The notes: a model not told the origin generated them from the letters alone. A stretch of DNA of 64,000 nucleotides from Mactromeris polynyma (GCA_032209605.1 JASFXZ010000016.1:15066001-15130000); one strand, 5' to 3'. Shown: positions 23,291 through 35,269, counted from the stretch's first letter. Numbers and translations are program-made.

Positions 23291-23962
23291 GAGTTCTGAC
23301 AGTACATAAACTCCGTACTACCGCTTCAATCTATACGATACTGCGGATACAATTTGAACATTTTATAGTGTTTTATCGTTCAAGAAATAGTAATGGCCCC
23401 CGTTTCTTCTGTGAAAAATCTTAAGACTTTCAAATTTAAAAAAGTCAGGAACATGTGAAAAAATCGAAACCATTTTTTTGAACGGGACATTTATGTCATA
23501 AGATATTTAAAAATGGGAGTTTATCCTTTGAACATGCAAATATTATTAAGTATATATATAACATATTAAATATTAAAAAAAAACAAATATTAGTCGGGCA
23601 TCATTTTTTTTTGCCATGCAAATTATTTGTAACATATAACATGAAAAAAAATCCAAATTTCAGAGACATTTACCGTTTGAGTTTTGCAAAGTTTCATTTT
23701 TAACAAGATGCTTCCTAATATTAATATAATAATATAATCCTAATATAATTCCTAACTAATCAAACTAACGCACGATGAAACTGAATTTTAGTGAATTACC
23801 TCCCTTTATCAATACTTTTTATTTTTTTGCAATATACAACCTTTAAACATTTATAGTGAATAACTCCCTAGTATATTAAATAACCAGGTACAGCTGTAAA
23901 ATTAAATTTATCATATATATTATATACAATTAAGAAATTTGTTATAAATTATATTAGGGACC

Positions 23963-24036
23963 ATATATCGAGGGTTCAGTGCATAAGCATACATACATAG
24001 GGTTTTGAATAATCTTGCGCTGAACCCTCGATATAT
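23963..24036. repeat. perfect 17-bp inverted repeat (hairpin)
   Basis: ATATATCGAGGGTTCAG at 23963-23979 is followed, after a 40-nt loop, by its exact reverse complement at 24020-24036. It may be the joined ends of a tiny foldback element or a structured RNA. Nothing shows transcription. Confidence 0.7.
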
Positions 24037-24396
24037 TGAAGGGAAAATACCCAAAACTGAGGATGGAATACCTTACCCAATATTGGATGGGTTACCTTAA
24101 GGTATTTAACTTGTCCGATATGTGTGGTTGAAAATAGTAATACTCTTTCTTCCTCAAAAATTTTGAAAAAAATCAATATGGGTTTTATAATATTTCGAGC
24201 ATAAAAGTAATACACGAAATTAATTATATTATGCATTCCATGGTATAAATAGAGGATGGCAAAAAAACACGTGCAAAACCATAGTACGTATTATGACAAA
24301 ATATATAACTTGTTACAGGTAAAGCTACATAAACAAATCAATTTCTCCCCGCACTGATCTTAGGAAAGCATCATCACTCGAAACAATAGGAATTGA

Positions 24397-24793
24397 GAAG
24401 GTGTAAGGGCAAGCATCTATTGGAAGTCTTTGACCGACTTTAAACACCACCATCGACAATTTATGGGGACGACAAGGAGGGAAGATATTGAATGGATGGC
24501 ATACATCACAGTACTAGCTTAGAAAGCCAGTGGCTACTGGCCGAGGGAGGGGGGGGGGGGTTGATAACAGTACACACATATTATGTCAAGTCAATGAACT
24601 GCACTTAGGGAAAGGTGAACTTAACATTCACATGGAAGACATAAACACAAATAAGAAACAAATAGCGGATTACTGCCTTGGAACTGCCAGCAAAAACATT
24701 GTCAGTTTGGTCAACCGGTGGTCTGACAGATCCTCCGTATTGCATATAAACATATCGCATACACAAGCAGAAATTCAGCAATTGACATTATAG
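24397..24793 (+). pseudogene. short coding-like remnants, family not recognised
   Basis: 24397-24522 is open for 41 codons without an ATG start and includes ASIYWKSLTDFKHHH and REDIEWMAYITVLA before a TAG. After a G-run, 24530-24793 is open in another frame from a GTG codon and includes GELNIHMEDINTNKKQ and IVSLVNRWSDRSS. Both look more protein-like than the surroundings and could be broken parts of one mobile-element gene. No domain can be named. Confidence 0.25.
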
Positions 24794-25705
24794 CATACAA
24801 ATGAACATGATCGAATATTGCAACGCATCACATGCCATATAAAAACATATATGCAATGCATAATCAAGTAGACAAAGCCACAAGACGATTCGAATTTAAA
24901 CAAACATATTCCAAAAAGAAAATCAAATTTCATGAACCATACAATCGTTATGAGATACGTGCATCAATAGTATAAAGTTTTGCATTTCTAAATATTCAAA
25001 GTATATACCAAGTATATGAGGTGCATAATGCTAATACTACATTGTCTGTATCAGTCAAACACATGAAAGCTTGTGTAATACATACTAATTGAAAGAGAAA
25101 CAAATATAATCAACATAATACACTGATCAAAATGACAATAGTTTGCATAACATTGATCAGTCAAACACATGGATATTTGTATAATACATAAACAATTGAA
25201 TAGATAACAAATATAATTAACCTCTTAATACACTGACCAAAATAACATATTTAGCTTAGATTTTATGCTCAGACTGCAGGAAGTTTTAACCCGAAAAATA
25301 AACGGTTCTAAAATAATACAACATGAAGTTATTATTTATCAGACTTTTCTCAATTCATTGTAAATTATGGACAAGATTTTGCGAAAGTAATGTTTTAAAA
25401 GGGAGATAACAAGTTGCGACAGGGAACGCCACATTCAATCAGTATAAACAGTCGGGGTAGATTAAAGCATGCTCTAATATTTAGAATCAAATTATTTGCC
25501 TGGCATTCCAGGATTTCTTTAAATAACAAATGACAAGCTACCTTTTTAGACAACTAAATATTTTTCATTGCAAAAGTATATGCTATATATAAACATGTAT
25601 TCAAGTAATGTATATAATCAATTGATTATTAAAACAAAGGAAATTGTAAATAATAAATATTGATACATTTATAAATCTAATTCGATAAGGCTTTCATTAT
25701 AGGTG

Positions 25706-25806
25706 TATCCATTATATTGGGTATAGGGTGGGAATGTTGTTTAAATCACGTGATAGCATTTTAACTCGCTGTAAATAGGTTGTATACAACACCCCTATAA
25801 TGGATA
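25706..25806. repeat. about 100-bp foldback repeat
   Basis: TATCCATTATA at 25706-25716 is matched inverted by TATAATGGATA at 25796-25806, with GGGTG/CACCCC also paired nearby. It resembles a small MITE relic. Confidence 0.4.
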
Positions 25807-26195
25807 TTTAGTTTAACACGATAATAAAAACAACAGCGAATTTGAGTTATAACATCTAACTTGTTCAACAATGTTTACTTTTGTGACAATATCAACAATA
25901 AGAAATCATCAATAATATTGTATCAAGATAGTTCTGTCAAAGACTGCCAAATTCCAATAATAAGACCACACTTAGGACCCTTGAAAACTGGTCAACTTAT
26001 TAAGGTGGTCTTTTTAGTCAGAATGAATAAATAGCAGAACAGTTCAAATGGACTTGAACAACATGTTCTTAATTTTGATCTGGTATTATTATTGAGGTCG
26101 TCTTTAAGTGAGGTTTCACTGTATATGTTCACTTTGTACAGTCGTCTGCATTATTCAACGTACATGTTACGCGTATGTGTAGCATGAAGAAATAA
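25807..26195. other. 3' flank of the terminal exon; mariner-like terminus
   Basis: No gene. At about 26097-26123 the sequence GTCGTCTTTAAGTGAGGTTT resembles a pogo/Tc1-type end read outward, but no matching partner end was found. Part of this stretch may be the 3' UTR of the minus-strand gene ending at 26196. Confidence 0.3.
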
Positions 26196-26361
26196 CTAGG
26201 TCGGTATGACAGTGTTTATTCCATAAGAATGTTGTAGTTGCTGGTTGGCAGCGGAAATGTTCCGTAGTGCTAGGATGGTATCATTATATAGTTCACAACC
26301 AATGTAATGGGATCGTGTGGTATCCGAAATCTTCAGTATTGTCTCAATTAACACATCGTTT
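26196..26361 (-). CDS. C-terminal exon, probably of gene 2
   Basis: A strong acceptor (TTTTATTTTTCAG) leads into 166 nt: one base completing a codon, then 54 codons and a TAG at 26196-26198. The peptide runs NDVLIETILKISDTTRSHYI, a Cys/Tyr-containing middle, then ALRNISAANQQLQHS and NTVIPT. It reads as real protein and continues a helical pattern. The strand and position fit the 3' end of gene 2. The incoming phase (2) does not match the phase 0 exon at 26744, so one exon or splice choice is missing from my model. I do not recognise the domain. Confidence 0.55.
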
Positions 26362-26743
26362 CTGAAAAATAAAATAATTTATATAAATAAGTAGACGTAC
26401 AAGACACTGCGATTGTAATGTTTTATGGCTTAATTTACACGACTCTAGTCTTCATCATATCCAATGCTCAACGATTAAATGTTGACAGTAAAATGTTTTT
26501 GACTGTAATAGCAGTGAAATCAAAACTATGTTGCTGAAAGTTGTAATACAAACGTAAAAAGAAGCACTGACAACCAAGTAACAGATCATGAATAAAATAT
26601 TATAAAAAAAGCAATGTTATTATTGTTAAAATATAATTTTGAAATGTCCTGAAAGGAATTGCACTGATGGAAACGATAGCGTTCAATACATTGCCACAAA
26701 TAGGCTGTAACTAAGCAAAATCTGATTTCTTGATTCCCCTCAC

Positions 26744-26782
26744 CTCCAACTGCTTTATCACTCGGTCAACGTATAGCTTGTA
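26744..26782 (-). CDS. possible short coiled-coil exon upstream of the terminal exon
   Basis: With the AG at 26783-26784 as acceptor and GTGAGGGG as donor, 13 codons read YKLYVDRVIKQLE in phase 0. An earlier AG at the end of TATTTACAG would give stops in every frame. The helical content and the placement 0.4 kb before the terminal exon support it; the phase mismatch with that exon argues against a direct join. Confidence 0.35.
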
Positions 26783-27759
26783 CTACTTGTCACTGTAAAT
26801 ATGATAAAATATTATATGATTGTGATAATGTCCGTCAAGAACATACTTCTGCATACAAAGAGCTGTTGTCAATAACAGCATAAACGTGGTTTGGTGCGTT
26901 GTTTCCTTATTGTTTTCGTAGAAAACATAGGTCAAATTACTTGAACAAAAACATCCAGAGTAATACAAACTTGCTGAGAGAATGTAATTTTCAAAAGTAT
27001 ACATATGAACAATTAGTATATGATTGATTAAACCAAGTACAGTGCGGATGGTCTGAGAGGGTTTACCATCTCTTATAGCTTCTAAGGATATTGACAGACC
27101 TGTGAACCCTATTACATATTTTTATATGTTATGTTATAGTTATTTAATTGCCCTCCATTGTTATTTATATAATGAACAATGCAAATTATCATTATTGTAC
27201 CATATTGTACATATTACGACTTACAGGTAATTACTACCGTTTCATACATTCATTATTAATAATGCATTATACTAGTATGGAGGAAAATGGATTAGTGATA
27301 CATAAACTTTGCTTATACGAAGAACACTTAAAATTACGTATTCACTAATGGTAGTCTTATATATTCTTCGAAAAGCTCAATGTTGTGCGCGAAAGTATAA
27401 TAAATTCAAATTACAAGTCCATATACTCATACATGTCATCTGATCATTAGTTAGCATATTGCACATCGACTAGCTCAAATTGTGGAGACACTTTACCGTT
27501 CCTATCAATATAAGGTACCACTTAAATGATGTGAAATAGAATTATTCTAATGAATATACGTGATTAATAAATAAATATATATATATTACAACTATTCATT
27601 ACTTATTCCGCAGTATGCAACTAAATTGAATACGTGTATCAATTATATATTTGTAACAAAATATTGCATAGTTAAATAATTAAACTATATACCAACGTAA
27701 CTAAAGCATATTAAAATGAAAACAGATCTACGAAATATCCAATTATTTTCGAATTATAA
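26783..27759. other. no gene recognised
   Basis: AT-rich intron-like sequence. Only weak splice-like signals were seen; nothing is supported. Confidence 0.4.
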
Positions 27760-28146
27760 GAGGCTACAATATACAGGAACTGACACTGACACAAATACAT
27801 TTTAATCAATATTTGTAATGTTTCATAGAAATGACAAGGAAGAAGATATATAATACAAATGCCTATAGTTTAACGCCATGTACAAAAGCATTGTCACAAA
27901 CTGTATTTTAAAAAGGGAAGATGTCGTCTACTGGCCATAATATACTAACATATATGTACTGGTCAAACGAGTCAATAATATCATAAATGTACATATAATC
28001 ATATCAATGTTTCACTATAATACTATAATAAATAACGCAGTAAAACATTAAAGGGGTTAAGGAAAAACACAACGTATTTCTAAGTAATGAGCGCCTTAAA
28101 AAGAGTATGGTTGAAGACGTATTTGTTTTAATAATTTGATACTTAC

Positions 28147-28155
28147 CTCTGATTG
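28147..28155 (-). other. possible 9-nt micro-exon 1 (CAATCAGAG)
   Basis: On the minus strand TATTATTTCAG precedes and GTAAGTATC follows exactly nine bases. In the phase 0 used by the neighbouring gene exons it reads Q-S-E. Confidence 0.45.
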
Positions 28156-28598
28156 CTGAAATAATACGAAATAAAGAGAAAAAAAAATACAAATATAGAT
28201 AAGGTAGTTATTACATTCACACACTTTGATATAGAACAAACTTGCACATTTTGTTTCGTTATGGCTGTTTTAATTCAAAATACAAAAACGTCTCTATTTT
28301 ATTTTCGTTTTAATTTAATAGGACCAACATACGTGATTTATTATAGCGTTAAATTTATTGAGACGGCAATAACATACCATTAGCTGAAATGCACTGTTTC
28401 CTTATGATTATATATTTTAATATGTTGGTCATTCATTACATCCAGATAGCCTCGATATGAATTCAAATTAGCTATCGAGTACCAAATATAATATACATAA
28501 TTAACAATAATTATATTACTAACACTAACTAGACAGAATTATAATAAAAAATAAACAGTTTGTGTACAGGTATATACAGTATATTCAGTAGAACCTAC

Positions 28599-28628
28599 CA
28601 GTGTATTGGTTTGAGAAATATCTCTGTG
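28599..28628 (-). other. possible 30-nt mini-exon, unit a
   Basis: TATAG acceptor and GTAGGTTC donor bound ten codons reading HRDISQTNTL in phase 0. Nine other units have the same exon, two of them with Lys for Gln at position 6. Confidence 0.35.
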
Positions 28629-28784
28629 CTATACAAGTGACTATTATTAACAGAAACGGATACTGACACCAACTGTATTCTAATCATTATTTTCTAATGT
28701 TTCATTTCATAAAAAGGTTAAAAAGAATATATGTAATACATAGGGCTATAATTTAACCCTATTTACAAAGACAATGTACATTTA

Positions 28785-29136
28785 GGGCGAATTTGTTTGT
28801 ACCAAACTGGTTAGAATCCAAAACTGGTTTGCCAAACCTTTCATTTGTTTTAACTAACTGGTTTCAAATTAAAACAAGTTTCTGTATTTGTTAATAACAA
28901 ATCTTAAACTGGTTAGTAAAACTGACCGAACTACAGTTCTTAACTCTGATTTCTTATCACGCACCAATCTGTCTGCAATCTCGCACAATCAAAATCACGA
29001 GGGCCATTTTTCATCGACCAAACCATCTGTTTGTTTGCATACCAATCTAAATCTTAACTGGTTTAAGTTTTTCAACCAAACTACAACAAAACTGAAACCT
29101 CAAACCTGAACCAGGTTTTGCAAAACAAATTCGCCC
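28785..29136. mobile_element. 352-bp Harbinger-like MITE with TTA target duplication
   Basis: The ends are GGGCGAATTTGTTT and AAACAAATTCGCCC, flanked by TTA at 28782-28784 and 29137-29139. Sister units show the empty site (GTACAATTAATCAT with a single TTA, for example near 29638). A 3-bp TTA duplication and GGG-start TIRs fit PIF/Harbinger-type MITEs. The interior is rich in AACTGGTTT repeats in both orientations. Confidence 0.75.
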
Positions 29137-29290
29137 TTAATCATTTATCAATGTTTCACTATAATACTATAAAAAATATCGCAGTAAAACTTTAAAGGGG
29201 TTAAGGAAAAACACCATGTATTTCTAAGTAATGAGTGCCTCAAAAAGAGTATGGATGAAGACGTATTTGTTTAAATAATTTGATACTTAC

Positions 29291-29299
29291 AGCCTAGCG
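29291..29299 (-). other. possible 9-nt micro-exon 2 (CGCTAGGCT)
   Basis: TTTATTTCAG and GTAAGTATC flank nine bases. In phase 0 the core would contain a TAG stop, so it is dead, used in another phase, or truncating. Confidence 0.4.
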
Positions 29300-29366
29300 C
29301 TGAAATAAAACAAAATAAAGAGAAATAAATGTGAAATTTATATACAGTATATTCAGTGGAACCTAC

Positions 29367-29396
29367 CTGTGTATTGGTTTGAGAAATATCTCTGTC
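29367..29396 (-). other. possible 30-nt mini-exon, unit b
   Basis: TATAG acceptor and GTAGGTTCC donor; reads DRDISQTNTQ. The last codon CAG in place of CTG makes the donor context CAG-GTAGGT, a better consensus. Confidence 0.38.
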
Positions 29397-29788
29397 CTAT
29401 ACATGTTTATTATTATTAACAGAAACGGATTCTTATACCAACTGTATTTTAACCATTATATTTAAATGTTTCATTTCATAAAAAGGTTGAAGAAGAAGAT
29501 ACATATGTCTATAATTTCGCGCAATGTTCAATAGCATTGACATAAAATGTATGTCATAAAAGGAGATGTCCTCTATACTGTCCATAAGATACTAACATAT
29601 ATGTACTTGTCGATCGAGTTAGTATTTGTCCTAAATGTACAATTAATCATATATCAATGTTTCAGAAAAATGAATAATGCAGTGAAACTTTAAAGGGGTT
29701 CAGGGAAAATACCATGTCTTTCTAAGTAATGGGCGCCTCGAAAAGAGGATGGTTGAAGACGTATTTGTTTAAATAATTTGATACTTAC

Positions 29789-29796
29789 TCCTGCGA
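29789..29796 (-). other. possible 8-nt micro-exon 3 (TCGCAGGA)
   Basis: TTATTTCAG and GTAAGTATC flank eight bases rather than nine, so inclusion would shift the frame. The core matches no other unit. Confidence 0.38.
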
Positions 29797-30206
29797 CTGA
29801 AATAATACAAAATAAAGACAAATGAAATAATACAAAAACAGATAAAGTAGTTATTACATTCACACACTTTGATATAGAACAAACTTGTACATTTTATTTT
29901 ACGAAGGCATGAATCGTAATGGATGTTTTAATTTAATATACAAAAACATTTCGTATTTCGTTCTCTATGTTATTGTCATTTTATTTTTTAGGACCAACTG
30001 ACTTTATTCAATGTTTCAATATGCAGTCCAATTCATTACATCCAGACAGCCTCGATACAAATTCAAATTGGCTTTCGAGTACCAAATGTTATATGTACAT
30101 AAACAATAGAAGTTATAGTATTGACACTAACTAGATAGAATGATAATTTTAATGAAATATAAACAAGTTTGTGAAAAAATATATACAGTTTATTCAGTGG
30201 ACCTAC

Positions 30207-30236
30207 CAGTGTATTGGTTTGAGAAATATCTCTGTC
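30207..30236 (-). other. possible 30-nt mini-exon, unit c
   Basis: Reads DRDISQTNTL between a TATAG acceptor and a GTAGGTCC donor. Confidence 0.35.
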
Positions 30237-30499
30237 CTATACATGTGACTATTTTTAACAGAAACGGATACTGATACCAACTGTATTCTAAGTATTATGT
30301 TTTAATGTTTCATTTCATAAAAGAAAGGTTAACGAAGAAGATATATAATACAGAGGCCTATAATTTCACGCCATGTTCAAAAGCATTGACATAAAATGTA
30401 TTTCATAAAACAGAAGATGTCCTCAGTCCTCTGTCATCATGACAGTAATGTTTATCTTCTGGTCAAACAAGGCAGTTTGTAACAAATGTCCAATAATGT

Positions 30500-32410
30500 T
30501 ATACACATCTAGATAGAGCGATAGATTTATGTCAACATAAAATGTACACTTTACATGGCAATATAAAGTTAAGACATATATATGTAACAACAATTTGTAA
30601 GAATCGATAACGCCATATCAATCAACATTGTATGTTAAGGATACAACAACAAAGAGTTCAAGTAAAAGTTCTTATTTCCATTGAGGTCCTTAATACAAAG
30701 TGCTGTGTGACATAGGAAGAATCTTAAGCTGTAGCACAGTCAGTTTATCAAAGAAGACATATAGTTACTTAGATTATAAACAAATAGATAAAATGATAAA
30801 ACAATGAGCCAATAAGTTATCCCCGACAGCTTTTATCGAGCTTAAAATGTTTTGTTTTAACTTTGCATTTTAAAGCAAAAATACTTTTGTCATCCCTTAC
30901 ATCTTTTGGAAACTGTTCTAAAGACCTTTGACATTCTTACATTCTGACATTAAATAATTTGTTCCACCAGGGGTAATATCAGTCTTAACTCTGAACCTGG
31001 TGAATAATAGTTGATTCAACGGATGGGGGTAAATTGATCCATTAAATAAGAAGGGGAAAAGATTGGTATGGATTTTATATACATGGCATTGATTCATTCA
31101 TCTTTCTACTGGTACCATTTTATTCTCTAAATCGTGTGGTTACTGTTAAACCAGGCTGATGATGCATAGTCAAAGTGGCATTGAACATGGGGAGAGACAA
31201 GAATTGTCTTTGATTGCATAGCGATGAATTCACATTTACGATACTGGAATATTAACCTTGCATTTTACTTTTTCAATAGCAGACGTTGCCATAGACTCAA
31301 ATTACAAATTATGATCAGTGGTAACTCCAAAATATTTAACTAAAGTTGTTGATTTAATAGATTAGCCGTTACAGTTTATATCAAGTTTTGACTGGGATTT
31401 AACCGATGTTGGGATCCAAAGAGAATCGACGCAGTCTTCCCAAGATGTAAGGGAAGTTTATTACATATGAGCCACTTACTTACACTGCTCAGTTCATTAT
31501 TTAAAATAATTTCGATGTCGAATTTACTTTTACCAGACACAAGCATTAAATTAATTGCTGTATCATCTGCATAAAGTAGTAACTTATTTCTGACAACAGC
31601 AAACACATCATTTACCTAGATTAGAAAAAGCAATGGCCCTAAACTAGACCCCGTGGGGCACACGGCAATATACAGTAGCTGTCAGATGATGAATATATAC
31701 CTATCAGACAAATAAGAAGTAAACCATCTGACGGACGTTTCAGTGAGATCCTTTGCCTGGAGTTTCATCAATAAAATTGAGTGGTTTACTGTATCAAAGC
31801 CTTCTGAAGACCATCGGACTATGCCAACAAACCTCACATTGTCAATGTTTTAGAATAATAAATCACGCAGTAAAACTTTAAAAGTTTGATATATTCTGTG
31901 TTAGATAATGTAAATCATTTTTATAAGAGACAATTTGATGCCCCATTGATACATCAATTTAGTTTAGGTCATCTGCTATTAACAATATTTTCTTTGAATT
32001 TCTTGTAGCTGTTTCTTACATTACTTTAATATACATATCTGATTAGTACAAAGATGCTTTCCTAAACAATAAATATTACAAATGAGAAGTGTAATGTTAA
32101 TTTTCCATTTACTGGTCATTTTTGTACGGCGAACGTTTTCAGGAAGGAAGTTTCCAAAGAAAAAAGGTCATAACTTTTATTTAGAACGGTAAAAAATTAT
32201 GAAATTTTAAATTTTTAAGCGCATTATAGTACAGATTGAATAGATACAACTTTCATTTTATTTTGGAGAAATGTCCATTATGGGTGGAATACCATAACAG
32301 TTATACCATCAGAAATGTTTGTATGGGAAGCAATGTCAATGAAATGTGTATTTATATTGTTTACAATAATGGTTTGACCTGTAACTGTTAAATTATTAAA
32401 AGGCATACTG
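30500..32410 (-). mobile_element. decayed LINE fragment, left segmental copy
   Basis: Minus-strand non-LTR retrotransposon. The 3' UTR-like end lies near 30600-30720 and resembles that of the LINE at 37608. Reverse transcriptase pieces follow: a frame at 31376-31606 with LLLYADDTAINL (catalytic YADD), then, about 31740-31850, TVNHSILLMKL and VRWFTSYLSDR in broken frames. At 32278-32410 comes a piece of the linker upstream of the RT domain. Frameshifts and deletions make it inactive. It is the paralogue of 39600-41835. Confidence 0.75.
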
Positions 32411-34180
32411 TCTTGGTGGATGGAGAGGGATATTCCATCGACTTGGAACTTAAACTTCAAACACTGAGGGATGGAAACCTTAGAGCGACTTCAGATTCTA
32501 CCTCGAGCGGCAACACACAGACTGACGTCAACGCAAGCGCCCTAACCGTACCAGAAACATCTCTGCACCAGACAAATGCCAACTATGCCAGCGCTATTGA
32601 TCTGTTAAAACAGAGATTTGGTAAATCACACAAAATAATTGATAGTTATATGCAATCTCTCAGAGTCTGATAATTGTGTTTCAAGCCTACACGATTTCCA
32701 CGACAAAATGGAAACCTACATCCGGGGACTCCAATCGTTGGGACAGTGCCTGGACACGCACGGAGATCTAGTAGTACCGATCATAATCAAGACACTGCCG
32801 TGTGACATGCGCAAAAATCTTGCACGAGAGCACGGGGATTCACAATGGAAATTACAGGACCTGCGTCATGCCACAGGAAGGGAAAGCCATCTTAGAAGCG
32901 GTACAAAACAGCGACATCTCGAAATCCTATACGCCGCCAGCATCTTTCTTCGCCGGTACCGAGAAGAATTTTCAAGACAAGAAAAAGTCACAGCAAATAA
33001 AGGAAAGTAAATGCCCATTTTGTAGTGATAAACATTCCGCTGTTCAGTGTGACAAAGTAAAGACTGTACAGGAAAGGCTTAAACATGTTAAAACTAAACG
33101 ATTATGTTTTAACTGTTTATGTAACCACCCAGTTTCTGCTTGTTAGTCGAAATACAGATGCCGTAACTGTCAGACCAAACACCACACCAGTATCTGCGAC
33201 AAGACTACTACACATACTACGCTGAACCCGAACGCCGAGCCATTTCAGAAGTCAACTTCCGGTTCAAGCGATACAAATGTAACCGCCGTCTTGCATTCAA
33301 CTGTACACAAAATGACACGTGTACTCCTTATGACAGCCATAGATCAAGTAAGCTCATATAATTCCAGACTTGATGCAAACATCTTGTTTGACGAAGGAGC
33401 CCAGAAATCTTTCATCACAGATGAACTCGCAGAGAAACTCAAGCTCCAGTCCCCAGGAAGTGACTCCATATGCCTAGCGTTGTTCGGCGGAAGTGCACAA
33501 CAGAAGAGTAAAATCCCGACAAGTAGAGTATATCTACAGACAAACAACAAAGAGTCAATCCCAATAGAAGTGTTTAGTGCGCCAAAGATCGCCATCCCGC
33601 TACCGAACCTTACAACTGAAGTGACATAGCTCAAGTAACTGCACGGATTGAAGTTAGCCCATCGGATTTCGACGACGACAGCGACGATTTCGAGATTGGA
33701 CTGCTGATCGGAGCAGATCACTAATGGCAGGTAGTTCAGAACAAGGTCATCAGAGGCAACGGACCAACAGCCGTGAAGTCTAAGATCGGCCTTCTTCCGG
33801 TTTCCGACGAAGAGTCGTCGGCAAGCTACATACTGAACGTTATTGCAGCCCCACCTAGCGCAATGGACCTTGAGAGATTCTGGAAGCTTGAATCCATGGG
33901 AATTACGGTCCGACAGATGAACCGGAAGGGCTGACACCAGCCCACCTGTTGAACTTACGACGGATAACCCAGCTCCCACACACTGCCTATCAGAACCTCC
34001 CAGACAACATCCCAGATGATAGGCCAACCATGGTGAGGCAGGCAACCACGCAGCAGACGCTCATACGTAACTTCCGTGATAGATGGCGGCACGAGTACTT
34101 GACCGCCCTGAGAGAGCGTCATCAGACGACTGGCAACAATAACCAGACGATATCCGTATGAGACGTGGTCCAGGTCCACG
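32411..34180 (+). mobile_element. decayed BEL/Pao-type retrotransposon body, left copy
   Basis: Plus-strand fragments in element order: gag-like region (32413-33010), CCHC zinc-knuckle region (about 33010-33150, with an in-frame TAG at 33144-33146), protease-like region (33291-33629, motif LFDEGAQKSFIT), then a jump at 33903 straight to the C-terminal integrase region (33949-34161). Compared with the right copy it lacks the 5' LTR-like repeat and first gag part, and about 0.8 kb of reverse transcriptase/integrase. Frames are broken at several points. Confidence 0.8.
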
Positions 34181-34619
34181 ACGAATCACCGCGCGCCCAA
34201 TGAAAACTGGCTCTGGTCGAGGAACTCATTGCAGGAAGAGATGGAATTACATGAAGTGCTAATTTCGCATGGAAAATGGACACTCAAATCGTGCAATCGT
34301 TAAATTGTATCCACTGGAAGTGTGTTGATTGACATTAACATTGACTTAAGTTAGTTAACTAAGAGCTAACTCGTGAACTATGAACTGTGATACTACTTTT
34401 CTTAATACACTTACATAATAGTGATATATTCTGAGAGAATTCATCGTTCAAATGAAATCATAAAATTATTTTAAAAATGCAAGACAATAACTTATTTACA
34501 AGTGTATTTTCAGACATTTGATTGCAGTTTGCAAAGGACTCTTAACATGTTTTCTTTGTTGTTTTTTCATGCGTATTGATGTTTCATGTGTTTTAATCAT
34601 TTCAAGGTACCGAGTATGT

Positions 34620-34780
34620 CGGGAAACTTTACGTAACGTCATGTCGCCAAACGGTGTATGATGTCGTGTTACGTCATATCCGACGTTGTTGCTTTGACGT
34701 TTCCTATGTTTATATTCAGTTTGCACTAAAGGGTCGAACCATACACAACGCATCGACTAACATTATTCAACCCAACACTA
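34620..34780 (+). repeat. LTR-like end of the left BEL/Pao copy
   Basis: Contains ATGTCGGGAAACTTTACGTA, GCCAAACGGTGTATGATGTC and TTTGACGTTTCC..TATGTTTATATTCAG. The same sequence occurs at 41837-41986 (5' side) and 45156-45280 (3' side) of the right copy, so it is the terminal direct repeat of the element. The 5' partner is missing in this copy. Confidence 0.65.
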
Positions 34781-35269
34781 CATTCTGTCATATCATCAAT
34801 ACATTGCAATTCTGAATTAAATGAATTTACAATAAAAGCGCTTTCATTGAATTAAAAAAATATGTATTTATGACCGAATGTTCCCGATTTAATTTATTTA
34901 CTATTGGAATAACGAATTATGCAAACTGGAAGGTGACCGCTTAAAGATAAATTGTGTACAATAATTTTACGTTCTTGATGAGTGGTATAGATATGATCTA
35001 TTATTGAATATGATGATTTTGGTATACTAGTTGGGGTATCAATTGTGTTATTCTAAACTTGCTTACGGCAGTCATCCATTTAGTACATGTATTTTTAGTT
35101 TCACATATTAATTTACATTCCTTGCGCGCTAAATGACCAAAGCTGTCGATGCGCCATAAAACCACATATAAATAAATCAGTACATGTATTACTACAAATG
35201 TTTTCGGAGGAAATTTAATATTTACATCTTTAAGAAAGAGAATTTCACTACAAATATCTAAAGCCTAAC
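34781..35269. repeat. duplicated non-coding stretch
   Basis: Non-coding DNA duplicated at about 45290-45790 with few differences. It includes GTCGATGCGCCATAAAACCA, related to the sequence near 395-410. Confidence 0.5.

Larger units (their letters stand above)
22302..25434. mobile_element. possible 3.1-kb TIR element
   Basis: The left end ATGTGGCATTCCCTGTCGCA (22302-22321) is matched inverted by TGCGACAGGGAACGCCACAT at the right end (25415-25434). Similarity continues inward for about 40 bp (AACTTATTCTCTC versus AACTTGTTATCTC). No clear target duplication was found. The interior holds a hairpin, poly-G runs and short coding-like remnants. Two independent insertions of one element end would look similar. 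Confidence 0.4.
27760..30490 (-). repeat. micro-exon repeat block 1 (three units and a partial)
   Basis: Tandem intronic units related to an 845-bp unit. Landmarks in order on the plus strand are GGAAGAAGATATATAATAC, AGTAATGGGCGCCTC-like, ATAATTTGATACTTAC plus a 9-nt core plus CTGAAATAATAC, TCCAGACAGCCTCGATAC, and CCTACCAGTGTATTGGTTTG. In the second unit the segment between the 30-nt exon and the micro-exon holds a 352-bp MITE; in that same unit the spacing to the next core is shortened to 498 bp. Confidence 0.8.

Noticed and set aside
25930..26125. Complete pogo/mariner MITE
   Set aside because: Only the right end resembles a known terminus; no matching inverted end or TA pair could be placed at the left.
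27055..27110. 15-nt micro-exon (AAGCTATAAGAGATG) near 27080 on the minus strand
   Set aside because: Phase 0 gives a stop, the other phases do not link to the neighbouring exons, and no repeated counterpart supports it.
33344..34045. 233-codon minus-strand open frame
   Set aside because: It is the antisense of the BEL/Pao protease-to-integrase region, whose plus-strand frames contain the recognisable motifs.
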